From positions 389,001 to 453,000 of the forward strand of contig JAOTOM010005151.1 of assembly GCA_034440615.1 (NCBI GenBank): a DNA stretch of 64,000 bases, read 5' to 3'. This stretch comes from Ashinkailepas kermadecensis (taxonomy: Eukaryota > Arthropoda > Thecostraca > Neolepadidae). A model generated the notes under the pieces. The model worked only from the letters and a program-made list of their open reading frames with translations. It made no database searches and was not told where the DNA came from. Below are positions 34,671 to 46,326 of this stretch, piece after piece; the first letter of the stretch is position 1, and the number at the start of each line of letters is the position of its first letter. The translations under genes and the position numbers were made by a program.

Positions 34671-36230
34671 GTGAGGGGCCGCCGGACGGGCGCTGACTAC
34701 CATATGGTGCACTACATTGGAGGATCAAGATATAACCAGGGTGGTCCAGGCCGGTATGTTCAGGATATAATTTCAGATTGAATGGGGAAAATATAATAAA
34801 AAATATTATTCGCAGGGTACTAAACAAGGGGGCCGGGCCCCTCCGACCCAAACCTAGCACAAGGACGGTTCCAGAAATTCTGATCGGTGGGGGGGGGGGG
34901 CTGGCACCAGCAGTGGAGACCTGTCGTCAGCGCTGGGTGAGTCCAAGTCAATGGGTGGATCCAGTTGACCATTTGACAGCGACCAAACCGTCCAATGTTT
35001 ATCGTAGCCTATGCCAAAAACCTTCTTTCTCCTCCGATTTAGGTCGCTTCCTTCAGGATATATCTTGATTCGGTTATCATTGGCGGCACATGTGTGAATG
35101 CAAAATTGCATGTTAGTCGGACAAATGTCGCGGCAAAAATAGTATTTTTTTCACCTTAACTTACTCCGGTGACATATATGTCACCATTTCCGTGTTTTGT
35201 GTCACGAAGAACTAACGTAAAGCAATAAAACTAAAACAGTTATGTTCAGGATTATGTTGTCCTTGCGACCATCTGAGCTACTGTTGCAAATCACGTCATC
35301 GCAGCGTATATTGAAGCACTGCTGCCACAGCTATACGTAAATACATGGGGTGGAAGGTGGGCAATCAAACAATGCCATTTTCCCTAGGTCTAAGGTGGGA
35401 AAATTGACTTTCCTCAGCTTGAACATAAACTAAGCAACTTTTACTACAAAGCATTTTAGCACTCTTTCGTACAAAAGCAAGCGAAATCTGAGGAGTTTTT
35501 CAATGTCCACAACTTTTTGGATTTTGTCTCCCTTGCCAAACCGATCCTTCCTCCCCAACCATCCGTATGGATCCACCCTTGTAAGTACAGACAAAATATT
35601 ACAGAAATACATATTTGCAATGGGGAGGAGTGTTGGAATTCCTGTTTCTCAAGTCGGAGAAACATCAGGTATGGATACTTTTTCAACTTATCCAGTATTC
35701 ACTCAGAAAGACAATAATGCTAAAACGTGTAGTGCATTTTGCCACCCGGGATAGTTTTGTCTCTGTTTATCGATATGAAATAATCAAAGCGGAATATTAG
35801 CCCTCCTTGAGATCCCTGTAAAATCGTCCTCCTTTACTGTGTGGAACAGCTATGTCTAGATAAATATATAAAAAAGTAAAACTATGTAATGGTGCCAAAA
35901 TAGAGACTCTAATATTTCCTGTTTTCTTCCAAGGTGTCTTCATGGGGGAGATCTACCTTGCAGCCAAAGTTTGCAGCTAAAAGCATACTTCGAAATATGT
36001 GGAGTGAATTACATGAAACCTTCACCAATCGATTCAGAGGATACAGTTTCATCATCAGGGATTTCTAATATCTAAACTTGAAAGGATGCTTAACAATCTG
36101 ATATATGGCTGTGAATACATGCTCAACTGCAGCCAAAGCGTACAGCCAATCAATCCATCGCAAACGATTTCATCTGTGCTTTTGAATATTTATGCCTGGA
36201 ATATTTATGTCTTACAATGTGTAATCCGCC

Positions 36231-36406
36231 AATTCCTAGATTTCCTTATTGCAGCCAAAGCCATGCTCCGAGATGGATGGGCCGATTTCCATGAAAATGT
36301 CATCAATCGACTCAGCGTATGCAACTCCATCGGTGACGTTTTCATGCAAATCGGCCCAGCCATCTTGGAGCATGGTTTTCGCTGCAAATAAGCAAATCTT
36401 TGAATT
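36231..36406. repeat. PAL: Fold-back element in PAL intron 1
   Basis: Arms of about 75 nt pair across a loop of about 30 nt. The left arm has GCAGCCAAAGCCATGCTCC and GGGCCGATTTCCATGAAAA, and the right arm carries their near-complements, ending GCTGCAAATAAGC. Mirror-image short frames on both strands are explained by this. A more diverged relative of the left arm lies near 35950-36060. Confidence 0.85.
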
Positions 36407-36748
36407 CGTTGATCAGGGATTCGTAGACATCGTTCCAGCCTAAAGCTCTAGTCGGGCCTGACTATAGCAGACTGGCCGCGCTCGGACTTCGGGCCCACAA
36501 TTACGGATATCTGCCACCTCTAGTCTGGAGTCTGATGGATGAGGTGAGCATCTAAGGGACTACCACAGGCTAGGTACAGTAAGGACGTAGTCTTAAATCA
36601 AGCGTGCATCGCTTGACACACTCGGACTCACATGCGCTCTGCTTGAGCACCGATGTCGTCTGACGAGAGCAGCTTGCAACTTACACGATGCAGACGAAGC
36701 AGGCGTACAGAGCTGCATCGTGCCTGACTTAATGTTGTCATCTTTCAG

Positions 36749-36894
36749 ATGGAGGTGCCCAGTGTGCCGTCTCCGCGGCAGGAGGGCCACTGGCCTCGCA
36801 GGTCACTGGGCTTGGGTCAGGTGGCTGGAGTGGCGGTGGACCTGGCCGACCAGCCGCAAATATTCCACCGGCCAAACGTTACGTGGGACTCCAC
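36749..36894 (+). CDS. PAL: PAL exon 2
   Basis: Exon of 146 bp with acceptor CATCTTTCAG and donor GTAAGT, entering phase 0 and leaving phase 2. It reads WPRRSLGLGQVAGVAVDLAD, then QPQIFHRPNVTWDS. This is the first blade of the PAL beta-propeller. The G-Q-V-x-G-V-A-V-D string followed by I-F-H-R and W-D is diagnostic, and the Arg in FHR corresponds to the essential active-site arginine of the family (Arg533 in rat PAM). Protein length before this point fits a short propeptide. Confidence 0.93.
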
Positions 36895-37021
36895 GTAAGT
36901 GCGTGCATACCGATAATTGAAAATCGGTGTAGTCACCCCAGAGATGGCAATGCATCTGAAGGGAGCACCGGACAGCTTTTGTCTTGAATGTTTTCGGTCA
37001 ATGCAATAGGGTAAACGCTAA

Positions 37022-37588
37022 ATGTCCGGATTTAAGGGGACACAGTGCCCCGGTGTCCGGATTGAAGGGGACACAGTGCCCCGGTGTCCGGATTGAAGGG
37101 GGCACAGTGCCCCGGTGTCCGGATTTAAGGGGGCACAGTGCCCCGGTGTCCGGATTTAAGGGGGCACAGTGCCCCGGTGTCCGGATTTAAGGGGGCACAG
37201 TGCCCCGGTGTCCGGATTTAAGGGGGCACAGTGCCCCGGTGTCCGGATTTAAGGGGACGCAGTGCCCCGGTGTCCGGATTGAAGGGGGCACAGTGCCCCG
37301 GTGTCCGGATTTAAGGGGGCACAGTGCCCCGGTGTCCGGATTGAAGGGGGCACAGTGCCCCGGTGTCCGGATTTAAGGGGGCGCAGTGCCCCGGTGTCCG
37401 GATTTAAGGGGACACAGTGCCCCGGTGTCCGGATTGAAGGGGGCACAGTGCCCCGGTGTCCGGATTTAAGGGGGCGCAGTGCCCCGGTGTCCGGATTGAA
37501 GGGGGCACAGTACCCCGGTGTCCGGATTTAAGGGGGCGCAGTGCCCCGGTGTCCGGATTTAAGGGGACACAGTGCCCCGGTGCCCCAC
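37022..37588. repeat. 30-bp tandem repeat, about 19 copies, after PAL exon 2
   Basis: Units of 30 bp contain GTGTCCGGATTTAAGGGGGC and ACAGTGCCCCG, with a linked alternative GGATTGAAGG variant. The array begins about 130 bp after the exon 2 donor. There are no spacers between units, so this is a minisatellite and not a CRISPR array. Confidence 0.95.
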
Positions 37589-39792
37589 TCGTTCCACCGC
37601 CTATGCTACAAAGCACTCATAAAGTCATAAAGTCATAAAGTATTAAGGCTTAATAAGAGCCACAGGGGCCCATCTGGGTTAAGCCTAAATAAAACTCCAA
37701 ACCCTTCCCGCCATTGCGAAGAATAGGCACCCAATTTATTGGCATCTGGCTCTTTATTAGGCTCCTCGGTATTGAAGAGGCATGCTAGGAGTGCCATTCC
37801 AGTGTTGATTCAGCCTCCCCATCAGAGGAGTGCTACCCTCAGACTATTACTGAGATGAAGTCGCGGAACATACCAGCGCGTTGATTAAACTTCGCAGGTC
37901 GCACCCAGCTGGCAATGTGATGGCCGACTTCTTCTGAGTTCCTACTGGTAATGACGGCGGCCCAGTTCGAATTCGAGCTGATAAAATGTATGAAATGCAT
38001 AATTTGTCCAGACCGCTATCTGGCATCGCTTAAGGTTGATGACTGGAAATTAAAAATAAAATTAATGAATTACCCGCTGATCTTAGAATTGTCACCGCGC
38101 GATGGGATGGCATGGACCACAACAAAAAGAAGAGCTTTGGGCTATTTTACGACGCACTCAACTGCTAGGCCATATAGTGTTTCTAACGCACCACGCCGCT
38201 TGGTCGCGGGTGGACTTAATCACAGATCAATAAATACTGAAATTTGTCTCTCACGAAAAATCGGGGGGTGGGGAAATTATCGTAGAAAGGAATGTTGTAA
38301 GGAGCTAAAAGGTGGCCTACTTTTTAGCGGAAAGTGGTCGGATTTCGGTAAATTCACAGTACTAAATTCATTGTACGACAAAAATCGATCCTAAAGCCCT
38401 CTTGCCTCCGGATTTAAAACTTATGGCGTCGCTTCGGCACCGGGCGTCACAATTCCCAGCTAACCATTCCTCGATAAAAGTAAGTGCGTCTCCTGGATGA
38501 CAAGTTATCGCAAACGCCAGTTACTACGTAACCGAAAACAAGATCTCTGTCAGTGATTCCGCCTTGCAGTGATCTTGCACTCAAGAGTCAAATACCATAC
38601 AGACGGAGATACCCTGATCCCATGGCATCACCTGAAAGCGTCTAAGAACGTGAAGTATTAATCAGCTGAGTACATTGAATGGAGTACAATAGACAAAAGC
38701 TACCGTTCAGCAAAATTGCACCAACCATGCTTCCAGTAATGACGCTATTGCTCGGCGGTTGAACACAAACTGACCAAAAACAAAACTCACCAAAAGATCC
38801 GCGGGAATGCATCATCAGTCATGCTAATCAGAGACACGCTGACTGCCAATGTTTTCTGTTGGTCACAAAAAATGCTTAGATTCGCATCCACCCTTCGTAT
38901 GGCAAGGGTTAGCATGCAGCTGCGAGTACCAAGTTCCCACAGTGAACTCTCTGCTTACCGGTGAAGTTAATATTGACATATTGGGGAAGAACAGTCTGGT
39001 TCATAGTCTGGAAGTGGTTCATATCCAGTGAAGATCCACTTTTTGGCTAATCGGCATCAGCTCTCTAGGAAACCTGTGGCTCACTGCATGCCTTGGTCCG
39101 GATTTTCACGGACTTGCACAATATCGTGCACCATTAATACTGTCACGGAAGCATATTATAAAATATAATAAATCGCGAACAAAATGCCCAGAGCTGCATT
39201 AACGAAGATCACTTGTCCCACTCGCAAAGCCATGAATACGACAATACGTAGACTGAGAATGAGAGTGAAGGGCTAATACAACTTCCGTGAATGAAATATT
39301 TCGAGTTTGATGTGAAATAAATGAATACAAGTCACATTTCCATTTGTAAAATGCGGTACCATCCAACAATAGCACTAATGTGCATCTTTGGTACACAGTT
39401 TTTATCCCAAAAAGATGCGAAGTTGTATGGCGCTAATTACCATGTCACACTTATACGAGAGAGTTTGAAAGATGCAGTGTCAAAACTCAGAAGCATTTCA
39501 GGGAAGTCTCCTGACAAATGGGTGAAGTAGTAGGCATTTTTGAAGCAGGCGAATTTGTACCTACGGTATGCATAGCTAATGTACGCCGTATACCGAGGGA
39601 CTGAATGCATCACTGGGTGAAAATTTAAAGCCATGTACATAGGTAGAATAGGAAGTTCGTGTTGCAGGTTAATGCTAAGTGATGGAAATCAAGCTATAGC
39701 TGTTATTGCTGGCACGAAGTTGCTGCAGTCGCAATACGTGTCTTACCACATCCTGAACCCATGGTGATACGCGTTATGCTTGGCCGGTGCAG
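37589..39792. other. PAL: PAL intron 2, right part
   Basis: Unique sequence with one fragment of a reversed SINE tail near 38135-38225 (TTTTACGACGCACTCAACTG). No further exon of PAL fits here, since exons 2 and 3 join in phase 2 with uninterrupted family similarity. Confidence 0.6.
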
Positions 39793-40059
39793 CTCGTTCA
39801 ACTTCAGCCACCACTACCAGCACGTGAACCGAGGCGCCATCCCGGAGCCAACCCTGCTGACCTTGGATGCAGTCACGGGCGCTCTACTGAAGTCGGAGGG
39901 CGCCGGCCGGTTCTACCTGCCGCACGGCCTGACACGACAGCCACGGAACCCTCGCAGGTGTTCAAGGTCAGTCCGAGCACGGCCTAGCCGCACGGCCTGC
40001 ACATCGACAGCCAGGGAAACCGCTGGGTGACCGACGTCGCCCCCCACCAGGTGTTCAAG
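39793..40059 (+). CDS. PAL: PAL exon 3, frame broken by an internal duplication
   Basis: After acceptor CCGGTGCAG the exon completes a Thr codon (AC plus C) and reads SFNFSHHYQHVNRG, IPEPTLLTLDAVTGALLKSE and FYLPHGL. The His of LPHGL is a zinc ligand of PAL (His585 in rat PAM). At 39920-39987 a 68-bp duplicate is inserted: a shortened copy of the exon end, including its own donor GTCAGT, precedes the full copy (PHGLHIDSQGNRWVTD then VAPHQVFK) at 39988-40059. Read straight through, the frame shifts and stops at about 40028. Without the 68 bp the exon is 199 bp and joins exon 4 in phase 0. A true mutation, a polymorphism or an assembly error are all possible. Confidence 0.85.
39920..40059. repeat. 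PAL: Tandem duplication of the PAL exon 3 end
   Basis: Copy 1 (39920-39972) and copy 2 (39988-40065) both start CCGCACGGCCTG and end GGTGTTCAAGGTCAGT. Copy 1 lacks the middle segment encoding WVTDVAPH. The 15-bp spacer repeats GCACGGCCTAG. The duplication carries the zinc-ligand codon and the splice donor. Confidence 0.85.
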
Positions 40060-40200
40060 GTCAGTTGAGACGTCAGAGGCCAGATGTTTAAAGTTAGCCG
40101 AGACGTCACATACCAGGTGTTCAAGGTCAGTTTTGATGCCGCTCATCAGTTCAGTTCAGGGTTAATGTAGATGTTGCTAACCAGTGTTCGAGGTCAGCTT
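40031..40200. repeat. PAL: ~33-bp array derived from the PAL exon 3/donor junction
   Basis: Starting with the exon itself, about five units recur, each opening GACGTC or GATG(C/T) and containing CCAGGTGTTCAAGGTCAGT or worn forms such as CCAGATGTTTAAAGTTAGC. The exon's last codons and its GTCAGT donor are therefore repeated in the intron; at least one downstream copy (about 40117-40135) is a perfect match over 19 bp. Confidence 0.8.
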
Positions 40201-40241
40201 CAGCGTCTCCGAGCAGCAGCGCCAGCGTGTGTTGGCGCCGC

Positions 40242-40262
40242 TGACGTCATATGCTGACGTCA
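40242..40262. promoter_or_regulatory. PAL: Two tandem CRE palindromes in PAL intron 3
   Basis: TGACGTCA occurs at 40242-40249 and again at 40255-40262. A TATA-like CATATAAGC lies about 70 bp downstream (near 40329). An internal promoter is conceivable but unsupported by any recognised exon. Confidence 0.3.
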
Positions 40263-40636
40263 GGGTATGAGCGGAGCGGAGTATGTGTGAGCGGAGACCG
40301 TTCTGCTTGCGGTGTTGCCGTCAACCCATATAAGCTCACCCCACTCAGCTGCCATGAGCAGCTGGTGTCCAATAGTGCATAAACTACGCGGACGAGACGT
40401 ATGTGGTGTAATTAGCTCAGTTCCCTTTTAGTTGCCCATTGCACAGCAAATTTCAAATTATACAAGATCTGATAGTATATTTTCGTTTTTGAAGACGTTC
40501 AGACAGCTTATTTCACTCACTTGTCTAGGACATATCAGTCCATGCCAGTGCCGTGTTCCTCGTTCACATAAACAACGGGCGCCGCCATGACACCTGCGGA
40601 CCCTGAAGCTGCTCTTAAACCGTCAACCGCGTCAAC

Positions 40637-42034
40637 TATGGGTCTATTCCTGCGACCTCATCCGGAATAGGTTGAGCGTCCATTTCCTATACCGGTCGTT
40701 CCCGCGCCTCATCCAGAATTGGTTTGCCCTCATCGAACCTCAACCGGATGAGAAAAACCTAATCCGGCCGGTCGGTGGTTGAGGAAGGAATACGGCAAAC
40801 GTGCCGCAACAGTGGCGTTCAGCATCAAATAATTGTCTAACCTGGCTTAGGGCAGGAACACAGTCATTGGGTTGCATAATTCGCACTTTTTGTTTTAGAG
40901 CTATATTTTTGGGAAGTAATCCAAGAAACATGGGATATGTGATGGATATGAGCAGTCACCCATGTTTTGTGTCGCCCACTTTGTCGCCAGTGCACTTCGG
41001 GAGCATCCAATGCACAAGTGGAAATCGGAGCTGGGTGTCTTAAATTTGATGAGTAAATTGTAGGTTCAGTCATGCATGCCAATTTGCATGCATTTGAGGG
41101 GGTATGCTTGCTGGTATGCATCCATTCTTTTTGTTTGCATCCATGTATGTATCAGTGGCTGATGGAGGAGCTCCGTGTGCACTCCACATGGGAAGGTGGC
41201 TTCCCTCTGGCGCACGGGCGTTGATATTTATGCAAATTATTGGGGGAAAATATATGAAAGCAGTGGCCAGGCCCAAATGGATTGGAGGGCACACTCCCTA
41301 TGGTCCAATGTTAACAGTTAAAATTATTGGGGTAGGGCAAACCAACATTAAGTGGCACTTGCGCCTCAAAAATACAGAGAGCAACACCACTGCTCAAACG
41401 GTAACCCGCCGAGTACACCGTACTACTCGAGTGCCCCTCGCTAAATGGTGTTTCGTCCCAAGTTTCCCCTCTCAGAGTAAAAGACGCTCATCCAGTATGC
41501 CCCAATGCAGTCCCCTTCCCCCGCTTAATGAATATTCTTCTGAACGAGAGCGTCAAGGGACTTCCGCAACAGCGCCCCACCTAGGAAATGACTCTCCTCC
41601 AGACGGCTTCCCCCGCCCTTGAAAATGTCTGGATCCTCCCATGGAATAAATGCTTTTGAGCTCCTGAAGCAGCACAAGCCATCGCCATCCACTGTGCGTC
41701 AGCTTCCCGGTCGGAGCCGGAATCAGAAAACATAGCTTGCAGCGTACTTTATTTATCCTCCAATAGCTACCGCACAATAGGATTCATTGGGCTTTCACAA
41801 CAGCAAGTAAGTATATCAATTAATAAAAAAATATCGCACTGCCACGTGCAAGATCGGAGCAAGGGACCGAGAATGCCACCGATTTGCACATATGCTCCAA
41901 ATAGCACTACAACCATACCACCGCTAACAGCTGATTGAAGGACAAAACTCTACCGGTCGTTCCCGCGCCTCGACCTGGAAGACCTCCACTGGCCGAAGCT
42001 CAACCTACTCCGGATGAGGGCGCGGGAACAGACC
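40637..42034. repeat. Inverted-repeat-bounded segment in PAL intron 3
   Basis: The left end GGGTCTATTCCTGCGACCTC and ATCCGGAATAGGTTGAGC matches in reverse complement the right end, GCTCAACCTACTCCGGATGA followed by GCGCGGGAACAGACCC. The ~45-bp ends bound 1.4 kb with a further internal GTTCCCGCGCCTC motif. It may be a non-autonomous DNA element; no target duplication was identified. An open frame at 41104-41622 inside it matches nothing I know. Confidence 0.45.
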
Positions 42035-42261
42035 CCTTCACTGGTCTCCGCTCACAGCTTTCCCCAGCGTCTCCGAGCAGCAGCGCCCGTGTGTGGCCGC
42101 GCTGCTGACGCTCATAGCCTTCCCATCCCACATATTTCACTCGCACTTAACCTTGTGTTTCTCAGAAGTGTGAATTGATTGGGTTAGTGTGAACTTTCCA
42201 GTGCAGTTACCGAATTATAAGGTACCGACGTCAGTAGAGAGTGAAACAAGAAGCCGCCACA

Positions 42262-42621
42262 ATGCATCGTGACCTCGCTAGATACCTGGTGCTGATGGCG
42301 GTGGTTCCGGTGCTGATTCCGGTGCTGGTGCCAACCGCTGTTCCCGTCGATTTTCCGGGCGACTTCGACGCCCGCCGACGCCAACTCCCACCGGAGCGTG
42401 TCGCCGGCCGAATCTACCATCGCTCCCACAGACCTAGGCCGACTGGTTCTACAGCACGGCACGCACCGCCGCCTGCTCAGCGACGCCCTGTTGACCTTGA
42501 CCCAGGAGCGGTGCCAGTTGGCTGCCGCCGCGTGACCCATCGCGGCAAACGTGGCGCAGGCGGTGCGGGCGGGGTTGTAGACGCGGCCAGGCATGGAGAT
42601 TGCCCCGCGGTCAATCTCTAG
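42262..42621 (+). CDS. Unsupported small ORF with signal-like N terminus
   Basis: ATG in fair context (GCCGCCACAATGC) opens a 119-codon frame. Its start MHRDLARYLVLMAVVPVLIP is followed by more hydrophobic residues, resembling a signal peptide, and then an Arg/Pro-rich region including THRGKRGAGG. I recognise no family. GC-richness keeps other frames open too, and it abuts a dead LINE, so it may be chance. Confidence 0.2.
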   Translation: MHRDLARYLVLMAVVPVLIPVLVPTAVPVDFPGDFDARRRQLPPERVAGRIYHRSHRPRPTGSTARHAPPPAQRRPVDLDPGAVPVGCRRVTHRGKRGAGGAGGVVDAARHGDCPAVNL

Positions 42622-42632
42622 ATAAACTGTGC

Positions 42633-45600
42633 ATGGCCTCTATCAACGTGCAATCTCTACTTCTGAAGATCCTCTTTGACAAGGGGTTTGCAATATGGGA
42701 GCTCATATTATTATGCTTTCCGAGACCTGGCTGAAGCCGCGCATGTCAAACCGACTGATGCCCTTCCCTGGCTATCAGCTGGCCAGGGCTGACCGACCAG
42801 ACGGTCGAGAATATGGAGGCATGGCACTACTCATCCGCGACGGGTATCAAGCCAAGATATATCAAAAAATTAAACCTGGCAACCATGCTACCAAGCTAGA
42901 AGCTCTGGGAGACGATCAGCGCTCGCCGTCGTCGTGGAATTATTCTTCGAATTCTTCGGCCTACCTCTGCAGTCGGCAGTCTCTGTTCCGTCTGCCGACC
43001 TCCCTCTGCAGTCGGCAGTCCACCGGCCGTCGACCTCAGCCAACTGGAGCACGAGATGTATCACTTTTTCACATCACTTTTTTCGCTTTTTGTCTATTAG
43101 CCAATCGGGCCCCGCTCTCCGGCGGGGTGAGTACGGGTTGTACCGCGAGCTAAACCGACACACACGTTCCGCTATCCTGTGTGATACCCGTGACTCGATC
43201 AGCCAAGGTGGCAGGAGCCAAGCCTGGCTCCTTGTATCGCTATGTTCGGCCCATCACCGCAGAAAGGAAATGCAATGGGTGAAATATGTCCTACATTCGC
43301 CCGGACAAACTCAACAAATGTCTTGCTGAGGTAGACGTCAGGACGGCGGCGACCGTGGCGGAGGCGGCCCCTGCCTCCGCCGCTGCGCCGCCTGTCCGGC
43401 TTCCGCGGGTCAGCACCGGCCGTGGCGGCGGTGGCCCTGCCTCCGCCACTGCGCCGCCTGTCCGGCTTCCGCGGGTCGGCACCGGCCGTGGTGGCGGTGG
43501 GCCTCCTGCCTCCGCCGCTGCGCCGCCTGTCCGGCTGCCGCGGGTCGGCACCGGCCGTGGTGGCGGTGGCCCTCCTGCCTCCGCCGCTGCGCCGCCTGTC
43601 CGGCTGCCGCGGGTCGGCACCGGCCGTGGCGGCGGTGGCCCTGCCTCCGCCACTGCGCCGCCTGTCCGGCTGCCGCGGGTCGGCACCGGCCGTGGTGGCG
43701 GTGGCCCTCCTGCCTCCGCCGCTGCGCCTCCTGTCCGCTGCCGCGGGTCAGCACCGGCCGTGGCGGCGGTGACCCTGCCTCCGCCACTGCGCCGCCTGTC
43801 CGGCTTCCGCGGGTCGGCACCGGCCGTGGTGGCGGTGGCCCTCCTGCCTCCGCCGCTGCGCCGCCTGTCCGGCTGCCGCGGGTCGGCACCGGCCGTGGTG
43901 GCGGTGGCCCTCCTGCCTCCGCCGCTGCGCCTCCTGTCCGCTGTCGCGGGTCAGCACCGGCCGTGGCGGCGGTGGCCCTGCCTCCGCCACTGCGCCGCCT
44001 GTCCGCTGTCGCGGGTCAGCACCGGCCGTGGCGGCGGTGGCCCTGCCTCCGCCACTGCGCCGCCTGTCCGGCTTCCGCGGGTCGGCACCGGCCGTAACGG
44101 CGGCAGCCCCTGCCTCCGCCACTGCGCCGCCTGTCCGCTGTCGCGGGTCAGCACCGGCCGTGGCGGCGGTGGCCCTGCCTCCGCCACTGCGCCGCCTGTC
44201 CGGCTTCCGCGGGTCGGCACCGGCCGTAACGGCGGCAGCCCCTGCCTCCGCCACTGCGCCGCCTGTCCGGCTTCCGCGGGTCGGCACCGGCCGTGGTGGC
44301 GGTGACCCTGCCTCCGCCACTGCGCCGCCTGTCCGGCTGCCGCGGGTCGGCACCGGTCGACTCACAGTGCGGCCGGTGAGCCCGGCCGAACTGTCCGTAC
44401 GGTGGCTGCCATGAACGGCAGAGGTGCGTGTGGCGCTGACAGGATGCCAATACGCTTCATAAAGAAATGCTTTGAATCTATTTCGCATATAATACCTTGC
44501 TTAATGAACACCAGCCTGATTACTGGAATTGTCCCGGCCTCCTGGAAATCGCTGTCATACAGCCAGCATACAAATCGTCGGATGCTCTTTCGGATGCCCA
44601 TGCAATTTCCGGCCAATCTCAATAGTGTCTTGCATGGCCAAAACTCTCGAGCGGGTTGTGCATGAACAATTATCTGACTAGTTCAACTTAAATCATCTCT
44701 TTGTTAACACACAGCATGCATTTCGTAAATTCCACCGCACTGAAACTGCGATCATTGCGGCTGCGGACAAAATTCTTCAGGCAATGGCCACAGAGAAATT
44801 ACCCTTCTTGTCTTGTTGGATGGTGCATGGTATGATGTGATCGAACATGGCAAATTGATTACAAAGCTAGAACATGATGGAATTAAGAGCACTTGGCTTC
44901 GGAGCTACCTTTTTGAACACGTTCACCAGGCGCGGATTGATGTGCCGCCTGGCGAATTGCACGGGAACCGAGCTCCGCAAGACGAAGAGCACCTGTCCGT
45001 ACCAATTTAAAATTCAATTGGGGTGAATCTAGCAGAGGCGCAGCTAGGTGGAGCCAGTGATCCACCTTAGTAACTAAAAATACACTAGATCAAACAAGAA
45101 ATTTTGAGATTTTCGCCGGGAAAAGCAAAAAATTTTCAGCGCGCTTCGCATGCCAAAAGTTTTGAGAGTAAAAATGTTCCTAAGAAAATCCTGGCTGCGC
45201 CACTGGTATTAAGGGAACTCCCTTAGCCCCTTGGTCTGCATTATTTCTCTAACGATTTAAGCCTTTACATATATAGTGCATACATCAGTATTACACAGCA
45301 CGCTAACGACACCCAACTGATTGCTTCTGGAACAAAAATATGAAATAGCCGATCTCATTCGACGGATGAAAACGGCTTTTTAAATTTTGCACAGATGGTT
45401 TAGTCAAAATCACATTAAACTACGCCCTGACAAAACCCGCCTTGTAGTTCTTGGCACTCGACAAATGTTGCGTAACATTCCCGAAGTCACCTTGAACGCA
45501 GCAAATGGCTCAACCATTCGTGAATATGAGTGTGTAAAAACTTACGTGTAATTATTGTTCACAGCCTCATATCTTCCACCTGTTGGTCAGTTGGCTTCAA

Positions 45601-46085
45601 GATACACCGGCATGCTTGTGGGACTTAATTATGCTGGACATATCTCCCGTATTTTACTTCCTACGCTTGACGATAGCCTGGTACTGTCTTATATCAAATA
45701 TTGTATTTCGGTGTATGGTAACTCATCTGCTGAATGTATGTCACGCGTGCAGAAGCTCGTCAACTCCGCTGCCCGTGTAGCTTCGGCGAGATGTCGGCGC
45801 GACCGAGTGCGTGACGTCATATACGAGTTTGGGTGGTTATCGGCTCGGGGTCCAGGCGAGTGGCATTCACCTCACGTACTAAAACGGGTGATGGCTTTTC
45901 ATCAGCCATATGAGATCGCACATCAAGTGCAATTTCGTGAATATGTTAGCCAATGTAATACGCGTCAAGACAAGCACATAGACATTCCGAATATCAGATC
46001 TGAGTCAGGGAGGCGGAGACTCTTGCACCGAACTGGGAAACTTTTAGCAGATTGCCGAACGATATTCAGCAGTGTAATATAGCAA
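42633..46085 (+). pseudogene. Jockey-like LINE, broken and interrupted
   Basis: Remnant of a non-LTR retrotransposon in the sense orientation of PAL intron 3. Recognisable parts in order: endonuclease (SETWLKPRMSNRLMPFPGYQ, YGGMALLIRDG) at 42690-42900; reverse transcriptase fingers (GADRMPIRFIKKCFESISHI, NTSLITGIVPASWK) at 44440-44560; palm fragments (HAFRKFHRTETAIIAA, DVIEHGKLITKLE) to 45010; and the C-terminal region (SYIKYCISVYGNSS, RVQKLVNSAARV) to 46080. Frameshifts and stops are frequent. A 66-bp GC-rich array separates endonuclease from polymerase, and a short inverted-end element lies near 45032-45210. The element cannot be active. Confidence 0.82.
43345..44365. repeat. 66-69-bp GC-rich minisatellite inside the LINE
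   Basis: About 15 units with CTGCCTCCGCCACTGCGCC and CGCGGGTCGGCACCGGCCGT cores. Units vary between 66 and 69 bp and a CTGTCGCGGGTCAGCACC subtype alternates with the main type. The G+C and CpG content is very high. Long Pro/Ala/Arg frames on both strands come from the repeat. Confidence 0.92.
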
Positions 46086-46257
46086 CGTACAAACGTAATC
46101 CTAAGGAGCATATTCTTAGATTAGGATTATAAATTGTGTGCTATAACGTGTGTTTGAAATTCCTGAAGGCTAACAGGTTCATGAGTGTGAGTCGCTACCT
46201 ATTTTTGTGCTATGATACACTCGTTATTTGTCTGATGACACGAACGCATGAAAAACC

Positions 46258-46326
<69 letters not shown>

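Noticed and set aside
37022..37588. CRISPR-like 30-bp direct repeats
   Set aside because: Units are contiguous with no unique spacers and lie in an animal intron; this is a minisatellite.
41104..41622. 172-codon plus-strand frame
   Set aside because: No known domain, no GC-ending codon bias, and it lies inside an inverted-repeat-bounded segment of an intron.
43286..44488. Pro/Ala/Arg-rich long frames on both strands
   Set aside because: Products of the 66-69-bp GC-rich minisatellite.
45032..45210. Small MITE inside the LINE (CAGAGGCGCAGCTAGG to CCTGGCTGCGCCACTG)
   Set aside because: Inverted ends are convincing but there is no clear target duplication, so it is only mentioned under the LINE.
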